Of a DNA stretch of 64,000 bases, positions 52,353 to 61,600 are shown one piece after another. The stretch comes from Solirubrobacterales bacterium. GTDB taxonomy: Bacteria; Actinomycetota; Thermoleophilia; Solirubrobacterales; 70-9. Every line of letters starts with the position of its first letter. Positions within the stretch are counted from its first letter, which is position 1. The DNA lies in the NCBI GenBank assembly GCA_023958085.1, contig JAMLGI010000007.1, forward strand, positions 1 to 64,000. Reading direction: 5' to 3'. The position numbers and the translations under genes were made by a program. The notes under the pieces were generated by a model that was not told the DNA's origin, made no database searches, and saw only the letters and a program-made list of their open reading frames with translations.

Positions 52353-53746
52353 GAGCTCCGCTTCCCCTTCGCCCCGGTTGCGGGGACAGGCCGGGAGAAG
52401 CAGGCCCGGTCGGCCCGTCGGCCGGCGGACCGGATCTCGCGCTCGCTGAGTTCATCGAAGCTCTCGCCACGTCCAGCCTGAAGCCAGGTGGTCCGGTCGA
52501 CCACCTCGAAGGCACCGAGCCGGAAAGCCCCGTCGAGGTTGATTCTCGGCGCCGCCGGGATTCGGTCGGGAATCAGCCAGGTCCGCGCCGGGAATGACCG
52601 GGAGATCTCGAGACCGTTGGCCCGTTGACCACGAAAGTTCACGATTCCGGCCTTGCCGTCGACCCGGCCGACGATGCAGACGCGATCCGGAACGATGATC
52701 GAGGTCAGTCCCATGCCGCTGTTCACCGGAAGAGTCACGTTCCGCTCCCGGCCGAACTCGAACTGCCGCAGGTCGATGGTCATGTTCCCGGCAGCCATCC
52801 GGTAGCCGTCGACCGGGATGTCGGCTGCACTCAAAGGGGCCTCCTTGATGTCGCCGTAGTTGCCCTCGATCCTCAGGTCCGCGATCGAGACCACGGCCAT
52901 CGGCAGGGTCACGCCGATCGCCGCCACCGCCAGCCAGAGGGCGGTCTGACGCCTGCCGCGCATGCCGGCGAAGACCATGCCGGCGCCGAGCAGAATCACG
53001 ACCACCGCCATCGGCAGTCCGCCGAACAGGACCGTGATGCCGCCCGAGATCACGAACAGAATCGAGAACACGATCAGGGCGGTGAACCCGATCGCGATCC
53101 AGACCATGATGCCGCCGATCGTCGAAGGGCCGTCATCCCGGACCGGCTTCGATCCCGGGCCGGGAACCGGACCGGTGTCCAGCTTCCGGATCTTCATTTC
53201 CGCGGTGGCCTCGAGCTCGGCGGGGGTGATCTGGGTGGGAGCCTCGGCGTAGGTGACCACCTCCGTGGAGCCACTCCCGCCCGCCGGTTCAGCCGGATCC
53301 GCCGATGATTTCGCAACCGGTTCGTCACCCTGTCGGGACTCAACCGATCCCAGCAACCAGGCGACCGCGACAACCGCGGCCACCCAGATCAGGATGCCGA
53401 AGACAGTCCCCGGCCAGAAGCCGAAAACCCAGGCGGCGAAGTCACCGGAGGCGGCGATCACGATGGCGATCACGCCAACCGTCACCGCGAGGCCGATCAT
53501 CAGGTTCCGTCGGCCCGGATCGATCGGCGGCAACGGCTCCGAGCGCTCGCCCTCGATCGGCACGAAAACGAGCAGCAGGACGTAGACCAGCAGCCCGATC
53601 CCGCCGAAGGCGAGGCTCGCCAGAAACCCGATCCGGACGAACAGGGGGTCCACGTCGAGACGGGTGGCGATCCCGGCCGCGACGCCACCGATGAAACGGT
53701 CGGTCCTCGACCTGGTGAGCTTTCGGGAATGCGTTTGTTCGTTCAT
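52349..53746 (-). CDS. PspC-domain membrane protein with cell-wall-stress-like C-terminal domain
   Basis: 465 aa. N-terminal PspC domain (RFIGGVAAGIATRLDVDPLF, VRIGFLASLAFGGIGLLVYV), two further membrane clusters, and a C-terminal beta-rich domain (GNMTIDLRQFEF, LPVNSGMGLTSIIVP) like the DUF2154/LiaF-type region. LiaF proteins repress a LiaRS two-component system, which fits the kinase and regulator downstream. Start ATG 53746; the open frame upstream overlaps the divergent promoter. Confidence 0.8.
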   Translation of the reverse strand: MNEQTHSRKLTRSRTDRFIGGVAAGIATRLDVDPLFVRIGFLASLAFGGIGLLVYVLLLVFVPIEGERSEPLPPIDPGRRNLMIGLAVTVGVIAIVIAASGDFAAWVFGFWPGTVFGILIWVAAVVAVAWLLGSVESRQGDEPVAKSSADPAEPAGGSGSTEVVTYAEAPTQITPAELEATAEMKIRKLDTGPVPGPGSKPVRDDGPSTIGGIMVWIAIGFTALIVFSILFVISGGITVLFGGLPMAVVVILLGAGMVFAGMRGRRQTALWLAVAAIGVTLPMAVVSIADLRIEGNYGDIKEAPLSAADIPVDGYRMAAGNMTIDLRQFEFGRERNVTLPVNSGMGLTSIIVPDRVCIVGRVDGKAGIVNFRGQRANGLEISRSFPARTWLIPDRIPAAPRINLDGAFRLGAFEVVDRTTWLQAGRGESFDELSEREIRSAGRRADRACFSRPVPATGAKGKRSS

Positions 53747-53856
53747 GTCGGCCAGAGTGACGGTCCGGGTCGGATCTGTCGATTCGGGATGTCCCTCAGA
53801 CGGGATCAGGGTCGTCCCTCGGTGCGAACCGACGTTTCCGCCTACGATCTTCTCAG

Positions 53857-54675
53857 GTGAAGTCGGGAAACGGGACAGCATCGGCCGGAAGCGGCGGCAG
53901 CGGGACTCAGCCCGGAATCACGATCGGGGAGCTGGCCAGGCGCTCCGGGGTGACGGTGCGGAACATCCGGGCGCATCAGTCCCGCGGGCTGCTCCACCCG
54001 CCCCGGGTGGTGGGCCGGACCGGGTACTACGACGAGGAGCATGTCGGCCGGCTGAAACTGATCCTCGAGCTTCAGTCCGAGGGTTTCAACCTGGAGGCGA
54101 TCCGGAGAATCATCGATTCGGCCGGGGAGGCTCCGGGTGAGCTGCTCGGTTTCACCCGTGAGGTGCGGGCGCCGTACGAGACCGAACAGCCGCAGGTCCT
54201 GACCGAGGCCGAGGTCGCCGGACCCTGGGGTGAACGGCGGCTCGGACCGGAGGTGTTCCAGCGGGTGCAGGAGCTGGGGATCATGCGCCCGCTCGGCGAC
54301 GGCCGGCTCGAGGTGCTCAGCCCGAAACTGTTCCGGACCGGGGTGGAGATGGCCGAACTCGGGATTCCGGTCGAGGTGGCGCTCGACGCGTTGGAGGCGC
54401 TGAAGGAACGCTCGACCGCGGTGGCGGAGGTCTTCATCGAGGTGTTCAACCGGGAGATCTGGGAGCCGTTCGACCGGGCCGGGCGGCCGCGGGAGGAGTG
54501 GCCCCGGGTGCGGGGAGCGCTTCAGAGCATGCGCCCACTCGCCTCGGACGCCTTCATCGCCTCGTTCCAGTTCGCGATGGAGGAGGTCTCGGAACGGGCG
54601 ATATCGAAGGCGATCCGCCGCGAGCTGGCGGCCGAGAGCCTGGCCGCCCGCCCGGATCCGGAAACCCCCCGATAG
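53857..54675 (+). CDS. MerR-family transcriptional regulator
   Basis: 272 aa. After a Gly/Ser-rich N-terminal 18 residues comes a MerR winged helix (ITIGELARRSGVTVRNIRAH, GYYDEEHVGRLKLILELQSEGF) and a coiled helix. The long C-terminal domain (about 170 residues) is helical and of a type seen in large actinobacterial MerR proteins; effector unknown. GTG start. Divergent from the PspC operon, so it might act on it. 54676-54954 downstream holds no gene; it is the upstream region of the next one. Confidence 0.8.
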   Translation: MKSGNGTASAGSGGSGTQPGITIGELARRSGVTVRNIRAHQSRGLLHPPRVVGRTGYYDEEHVGRLKLILELQSEGFNLEAIRRIIDSAGEAPGELLGFTREVRAPYETEQPQVLTEAEVAGPWGERRLGPEVFQRVQELGIMRPLGDGRLEVLSPKLFRTGVEMAELGIPVEVALDALEALKERSTAVAEVFIEVFNREIWEPFDRAGRPREEWPRVRGALQSMRPLASDAFIASFQFAMEEVSERAISKAIRRELAAESLAARPDPETPR

Positions 54676-54954
54676 CCGCCGATCCGAGGGCCTTTCGGTC
54701 GGCGGCCTCCCGCCGTCCGGAGCGGTCCGCCGGATTCCGGAAACGGCCGGTAACGCAAACGCGAATATCTCCGGTACATCAAATACCGAAACATCCGTGT
54801 ACTCTGTTGGTTGTAACCAGGGACAGGAGCCACGGACGGAACGCAGGGGGACCCCCCGGGCGTCCCGCGAAAGTGGCTCGCCAGTTGAAATTGCCACGGC
54901 GATCACCGGACGGAGATCGCCCGGGGTACGGGCCGTTCGACGGGACGTCCCGAA

Positions 54955-57900
54955 ATGAGACCAGTCGGGAGACAGAGGGTGATCACAGCCACCGAGCGGG
55001 ACGTAACTGAGCGGACATCGGACCGGGAGATCGTGCGAAAGGCCGTGCTGCTCGCCGTGTTGGTGCTGTCCGCGGTGGCCTTCCTTGCCACCAGTGGTGC
55101 AGGTCGCGCCGAGGCTGCCGCCCCGGTGATCATGAACACCGCCAACGCCCCCGGCCCTTCCGGGATGTCCTTCGGCAAGAACTGGCTGGAGAACTGGACC
55201 CCATCCGACGGTTTCCGCCAGGTTCGCGTGACCCTGACCGTCAAGCATGATCCCGGCCGCCGGGTCACCGGGCTGCGGATCGACGACGACTACAACGGCA
55301 ACGACGACACCGGCTCGGCCACCCTGCGGGCGGTCACCCCGCAGCAGCCGACGGTCGCCGGTGGCTTCGACTACAGCCGGGTCACCCTCACCTTTGACGT
55401 GTCGAACAGCAACACCGGCCTGACCTGCCCCGGGCTCTTCGGCGGCGACGGTGTCAGGTCGAGAACCCTCACCCTCCGGATCCGGGCCCAGCTTGACGAC
55501 GGCACCCAGACCGCGACCAGCAACTCGGACATGCGCCTGATCCGCGCCGACTGCAGCGGCAAGGACGACCTCCCGCGGATCACCGCCCGTTCGCAGGATC
55601 AGACCTCGATCAACGTCGGCCAGAGCGTCAACTTCACCTTCACCGCCGACGACTCCGATGCGGCCCTGACCACCTGGCAGGAGTTCGGCGGCGTGATCAA
55701 CTGGCGGATGCGACGGCTCAGTGACAACACGGTCACCGCGGAACAGAGCTGGGGAACCTGCCAGAACTCGGACAACGCCTCGAAAACCATGCCGGTCACC
55801 TTCAACCGGCGGGGCACCTGGGTGGTCGAAGCCAAGCTGCGAAACGTCAACAACAGCTGTGGCGACCCCGCCCCGGGGGACGCCGGCTACTACATGCTCG
55901 GCACGGTCGACGTCAACTCGCCCGCATCCGCCGGCCCGAACGTGACCCTAAACGCGACCCGCCCGCAGCTGAACGGCAACACGACGCTTTCCGCGACCTT
56001 CAGTGACGCCACCGCCGACCAGGGCGAAGGCGGCCGGGGACAGTTCCTCGAGTGGGACCTCGACGAGAACGCCGGTAACGGGGTGGGTGGTTTCGAGGCC
56101 ACCAACCTCGGTGACTGGCTGACCGGGCTCACCTCGCCGTTCAACCGCAACCTGAACACGACCGGTTTCTCCCCCGGGCTCCACTCCGTCCGGGTCCGGG
56201 TCACCGACAACGGGGCGATGAGCGCGGCCGACAACATCCGGCGGCAGAAGATCGCCACCACCCAGTTCCTGGTCGACACCCCGCCGGTGGCACTGCCGGA
56301 CAGCAAACAGACGGAGACCGGAAGCCCGGTGAGCATGGCCCTGGCCGGCACCGACGTCGACGGCGATTCGCTCACCTACTCGATCTCGACCCCGCCCGCC
56401 CACGGTTCGATCAGCGGCAGCGGCGCCAGCCGCACCTACACCCCCGACCCGGGCTACGCCGGACTGGACTCGTTCGTGTTCGAGGCGAACGACGGCTATG
56501 GCGGCACCGGGACCGCAACCGTCAACCTGCGGGTCGACCCGGATCTCGATCCCTTCACCGGTCCGAGCGGCACCGTCGACTCCCGTGGCGGCCAGATCGA
56601 GTTCGGGTCTCACGCCACCGATCCGGTCGGCGCCACCTTCGAGTGCCAGCTCGACAGCGGCAGCTGGGATCCCTGCACGTCGCCCTTCAGCGTCACCGAC
56701 CTGCCGGACGGCAGCCACACCCTGCGGACCCGGGTGACCGCCAACGGCCTGACCAACCCGGCCGTGGGAGAAGCATCCTGGACCGTGGACGCGTTCCCCA
56801 AGGTCACGATCGACGACCAGCCGGATGCGCTCACCGACCAGACCAGCGCCGCGGTGGACTTCACCCTGAGCGAGGATGGTGCCACCCCCACACCGACCTC
56901 GGAGTGCCGGATCGACAGTCTCGACTGGGTGCCTTGCGGAAGCGGAGAGAGCTGGGAAGACCTCGACGACGGTGTTCACACGATCGAGATCCGCGCGACC
57001 GACGCCTTCGGCAAGCAGTTCGTCCGGTCGGTCAGCTGGACCGTCCTCACCGATGGCGGCAGCACCACGATCGACACGCCGTACCCGGCCTCGTTCACCC
57101 GTGACACCACGGCCGAGGTCAGCTTCTCCGGCAGCGCCAACACTGATCACACCGAGTGCTCGCTGGATGGCGGCCCCTGGCAGGCGTGCGCCAGCCCGAC
57201 CACGGTGAACGGCCTGACCGAAGGCGAGCACACCCTCAGGGTTCGTTCGGTCAACGCGCTCGGCAAGGCGAGCGACCAGCCCGCGAGCATCACCTGGACG
57301 GTGGACCGCACCCCGGCAGTGGTCGAGATCACCGCCGGACCGTCGGGTCCGACCCCGAACGCTCCGGCCGCGTTCAGTTTCGAGTCGAGCGAGAGCTTCT
57401 CGACCTTCGAGTGCAAGCTCGACGGTGGCGACTACGCCCCGTGCAGCTCCCCGTTCGATCTGCCGAACGGCCTGGCGGACGGCTACCACAGCTTCCGGGT
57501 TGCGGCGATCGACCGGGCCGGCAACCGTTCCCTCGCTCCGCAGCGGGACTTCAAGCTGATGTCGTCCGCTGCGGCGGCCGAGATCACCTCCGGTCCGGCC
57601 GAGGGCTCGACCACCAAGGCCACCGCCGCCAGCTTCGGGATCTCGGCCGCGGCCCCGGTCCCCGGTTTCGAGTGCAAGCTCGACGGCGGTGATTACGGCC
57701 CCTGCTCCGACCCGGCCGCGGTAACCGGCCTGACCGACGGCAGCCACACCTTCTCGGTGCGGGCGATCGACGAGGTCGGCAACCGGGGTGCCGCCGCGAT
57801 CCGCAACTGGACGGTCGACACCACCGCCCCGAGCACGGAGATCACGGCCGGACCCTCCGGCATCAGCGGATCGGCCGGCGCCGAGTTCCGTTTCGCGAGC

Positions 57901-58644
57901 TCCGAAGCCGGAAGCAGCTTCGAGTGCTCGCTGGACGATGCCGCCTGGCAGGCCTGCAACTCGCCGCTGAACCTGACCGGCCTGACCGAAGGCCCGCACG
58001 GTTTCCGGGTTCGGGCGACCGATCAGGCGGGCAACACGGACAGCTCCCCGGACAGCCGTGCCTGGACCGTGGACAGCACCGCGGCGGTACCCGATCCGCC
58101 GCTGCCGGACCCCGAGACCCAGCCCTGCGACTTCCGGACGCCGCGGGAACGCTGCGGCGATCCCTATCTGGTCGGGTCGGCCCGATCCTCCTTCCGCAAG
58201 AAGCGCGGCAAGGGTTCGATCAGGGTCGACATCGACTCCGGGGCGGTCGCCCTCAAGAGGGTGGTGGCCCGGATGCCTTCCGGACTTGAAACCAGGACCT
58301 TCTCCGGTGCAGCCGGGCGCAAGGTCGGCACCGTCACCCTGACCGGATCGAGCCGGAGCAGGGTGACCCTGAAGCTGCCTCGCCGGGTGAAGAAGGGCAA
58401 CCTGGTCGCCGGCAGTAAGGGCGGAGCGAAGATCACCCTGAATCAGCGTTCGCTGGTTCTGACCAACCTGCCACCGGGCACAACCGGGGTGAAGATCAGA
58501 CTCAAATCGAGTCGCGGACTGGGCATCTCCGCCTCGGTCTGCGGCACCAAGACCTGGCGGGCGGTCCTGACCGACACCGGTTCGGTGACCAGACTGGTCA
58601 GCGCCCAGGGCGACAACAACTGCGTCCGGAAGGGGACCCGATGA
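54955..58644 (+). CDS. Large secreted multi-domain protein with six CxLDGG repeats
   Basis: 1229 aa. An N-terminal membrane segment (AVLLAVLVLSAVAFLA) acts as signal. A beta-rich N-terminal part with PKD-like blocks is followed by a cadherin-like Ig domain (ADVDGDSLTYSIS-type, GSISGSGASRTYTPDPGYAG) and six repeats each carrying two cysteines, such as FECKLDGGDYAPC with GLxDGxHxFRVRAxDxAGN. A basic C-terminal beta domain ends the protein. Likely surface-associated. ATGA overlap with the next gene. Confidence 0.75.
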   Translation: MRPVGRQRVITATERDVTERTSDREIVRKAVLLAVLVLSAVAFLATSGAGRAEAAAPVIMNTANAPGPSGMSFGKNWLENWTPSDGFRQVRVTLTVKHDPGRRVTGLRIDDDYNGNDDTGSATLRAVTPQQPTVAGGFDYSRVTLTFDVSNSNTGLTCPGLFGGDGVRSRTLTLRIRAQLDDGTQTATSNSDMRLIRADCSGKDDLPRITARSQDQTSINVGQSVNFTFTADDSDAALTTWQEFGGVINWRMRRLSDNTVTAEQSWGTCQNSDNASKTMPVTFNRRGTWVVEAKLRNVNNSCGDPAPGDAGYYMLGTVDVNSPASAGPNVTLNATRPQLNGNTTLSATFSDATADQGEGGRGQFLEWDLDENAGNGVGGFEATNLGDWLTGLTSPFNRNLNTTGFSPGLHSVRVRVTDNGAMSAADNIRRQKIATTQFLVDTPPVALPDSKQTETGSPVSMALAGTDVDGDSLTYSISTPPAHGSISGSGASRTYTPDPGYAGLDSFVFEANDGYGGTGTATVNLRVDPDLDPFTGPSGTVDSRGGQIEFGSHATDPVGATFECQLDSGSWDPCTSPFSVTDLPDGSHTLRTRVTANGLTNPAVGEASWTVDAFPKVTIDDQPDALTDQTSAAVDFTLSEDGATPTPTSECRIDSLDWVPCGSGESWEDLDDGVHTIEIRATDAFGKQFVRSVSWTVLTDGGSTTIDTPYPASFTRDTTAEVSFSGSANTDHTECSLDGGPWQACASPTTVNGLTEGEHTLRVRSVNALGKASDQPASITWTVDRTPAVVEITAGPSGPTPNAPAAFSFESSESFSTFECKLDGGDYAPCSSPFDLPNGLADGYHSFRVAAIDRAGNRSLAPQRDFKLMSSAAAAEITSGPAEGSTTKATAASFGISAAAPVPGFECKLDGGDYGPCSDPAAVTGLTDGSHTFSVRAIDEVGNRGAAAIRNWTVDTTAPSTEITAGPSGISGSAGAEFRFASSEAGSSFECSLDDAAWQACNSPLNLTGLTEGPHGFRVRATDQAGNTDSSPDSRAWTVDSTAAVPDPPLPDPETQPCDFRTPRERCGDPYLVGSARSSFRKKRGKGSIRVDIDSGAVALKRVVARMPSGLETRTFSGAAGRKVGTVTLTGSSRSRVTLKLPRRVKKGNLVAGSKGGAKITLNQRSLVLTNLPPGTTGVKIRLKSSRGLGISASVCGTKTWRAVLTDTGSVTRLVSAQGDNNCVRKGTR

Positions 58645-61600
58645 ACCGCGCACTTCGCTGGCTGGCCCCGCTCGGGCTGGCGTTCCTCCTGGCGTTTGGT
58701 CTGGCCGGATCGGCCGCCGCGCAGAAGGTCGGCAACCCCGGGACCTTCAACTTCAAGGTCGATTCCGGCCTGATGAAGGTGAAGACCCAGGAGTTCCCTT
58801 TCGACGACGCCCAGAACATCAACTTCAACGGGACCGTGGACCAGAACGGGAACATCAACATCCCGACCATGACCTTCCCGACCTTCCCGATCAGTGCCTC
58901 GGGCTTCAACCTGACCGTGTACATCAACGTGGTCGGTCCGACCACCGGCACGATCAACCCGATGACCGGTGCCGCCTCGCTCCGGCTGAAGGTCTGGATC
59001 AAGATCGACGGGGTGCCGCTCGGCGGCGGCTGCCGGATCGCCTCGGCAGGCAGTCCGGTTGACGTGAACGCGCTGATCACCGGCACCTCCGCCTTCGGCC
59101 AGAACACCCGCACCGGCGTGCCGTACAACCTCTCGACCGGCAAGGTCACACTGGTCAACGCCACCTTCGGGGTGCCGGCCTCCAGCGACTGCGGTCCTGC
59201 CGGAGGGACGGTTGACAGCACGGTCGGGCTGCCTTCACCGGCCGGCAACAACCAGGCCGAGTTCAACATCACCACCACGCCGAAGCTGACCCGCGGGATC
59301 AACCCGGCCCTGAGCGCCACCCCGGCGACCGGGACCGCGCCGTTCAGCACCACCCTGAACGCCTCGGCCTCCACCGTTGCCGCCGGTCCGGCCACCTACA
59401 GGTGGGATTTCACCAACGACGGCACGATCGACCAGACCACGTCCACCCCGACCGCAAATCACACCTACACGGTCGGGGGTACCCCGACCGCCCGGGTGGT
59501 GGTCGTGGACAGTGACGGCGACTCGGCCGAAACCACCACCCAGCTCACCGTGAACGCCTACCCGGACCTCGGGATTTCAGCGGCCCACAACGGCAGTTTC
59601 CGGGTCGGCAACACCGAGACCTACCGGATCAACCTCCAGAACGCCGGTTACGCCGCCACCTCCGGTCCGGTCAACGTCACCTCGACCCTTCCGGCCGGAC
59701 TGACCTACGACTCGGTCACCGGTGCCGGCTGGGGCTGCTCCGCTTCCGGCCAGGATCTCACCTGCAGCCGTTCCGCCTCGATCCCGGTCGGCGGCAACGC
59801 GTCCGAACTCGGGGTGAACGTGGACGTCGGTGCCGCGGCCCGTCCCTCGGTGACCCCGACCTTCACGGTCCAGGCCGCCGGAGACAACGGTCCCGGCAAC
59901 AACTCGGCCGCCGACCCGACCCAGGTCACCGCAACCGACCTCAGGCTCAACCTGTCTCACTCGGTTCACGCGATCAAGGTCGGGGCCGATCCGGCCAACC
60001 TGATCGAACTCTCGGCCGAGAACGTCGGCGATGCGGCGACCGTCGGCCCGACCGTGATCGAGGATGTCCTGCCGGCCGGTCTCACCCCGGACAGCGCCAG
60101 CGGCAACGGCTGGAGCTGCGTGATCAACGGGCAGACGGTCACCTGCACCCGGTCGGCCGCGATCGCTCCCGGCGAAACAACCGATCCGATCACCCTCGCC
60201 GTCTCCGGGGTGCTCGACCCCGGGGTGCTCGGTGTGACCGTGAACAACCAGGCCACGGTGACCGCCGCCGATGACGTCGATTCCGCCAACGACACCGCCA
60301 CCGATCCGACCCTGATCCTCGACGGTCAGGATGTCGGCATCACCAAGTCCCACCTCGGCGAGTTCACCGCCGGTCAGCAGGAGCATTACTCGATCTCGGT
60401 CGAGAACTACGGGACCGATCCGACCACCGGGACGACCACGGTCACCGACGTGCTGCCCAACGGCCTGACCTTCGTCGCCGCCGATGGTGGCCCGGACTGG
60501 AGCTGCTCCGAGAGTCTCGGTACCGTCACCTGTGATCACAGCGCCCCGCTCGGCGCCGGGGACACCGCCCCGCCGATCGACCTGACCGTCGCGGTCGGGG
60601 TGGCGGCGATCCCGGCGGTGACCAACACCGCCACGGTCGCAACCCCGGACGATCCCAACCCGGCCAACGACAGTTCTTCCGACGTGACGGTCGTCAAGGC
60701 GATCGATCTCGAGGTCGTCAAGACCCACGCCGGGGTGATCCGGGTGGGGAAGGAAACGACCTACACCCTGGCGGTGAGAAACGCCGGTGACTCCCCGACC
60801 AACGGGGTTTCAACCGTGACCGACGTGCTGCCCGCCGGCCTGACCTTCGTCTCGGCCGATGGCGGCCCCGACTGGAGCTGCTCCGAAAACCTCGGGACGG
60901 TGACCTGCGACCACGCCGGCGTCCTGGCTCCCGGCCAGAGTGCCACCGGGATCGAACTCAAGGTGGCGGTCGGTCCGGCTGCCGCCCCGGCGGTCACCAA
61001 CACCGCCACGGTGGCCACCGACGATGATTTCAATCCGGCCAATGACTCGACCTCGGATACCGCCGACGCGATCGACGCCGACACCGCGGTCTCGATCGGC
61101 CGCACCGGAACCTTCCGGCCCGGCCAGACCGGCACCTACCAGGTGACGGTCAGAAACGAAGGCTCGGTTCCCACCGCCAACCAGACCGGGGTCGAGGTTT
61201 CACTCGGGAACGGCCTCACCTTCGACTCGGTGACCGGCAGCGGCTGGAACTGCACCGAGTCGGGTGGCATCGTGAACTGTGACCGGCCGGCACCGCTGGC
61301 GGGCGACACCACCGCCCCGGCGATCAGGATCAAGGTCGCGGTCGGCGCGGGCGCCGTCCCGACGACCACCACCACGGTCAACGCCACCACCGTCGGTGAC
61401 CGGTACACCCCCAACGACGTGGCCTCCGACACCGCCACGGTGACCGCACCGGACCTGGTGATCACCACGGCACACGAAATGCCCCCCTACCGGGACGGCG
61501 ACTCCGGCAACGTCACGCACCGGGTGGAGAACGGCGGAACCGGGGCGACCACCGGTCCGATCACCGTGACCGACACGTTGCCGAACGGGATCGATCCGAT

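Noticed and set aside
52009-52515. Alternative frames at the start of the kinase as separate genes
   Set aside because: They show no domain, while the CTG-initiated frame gives a complete PspC domain.
55948-58653. 901-codon antisense frame under the secreted repeat protein
   Set aside because: Shadow of the + strand gene; repeats mirror those of the real gene.
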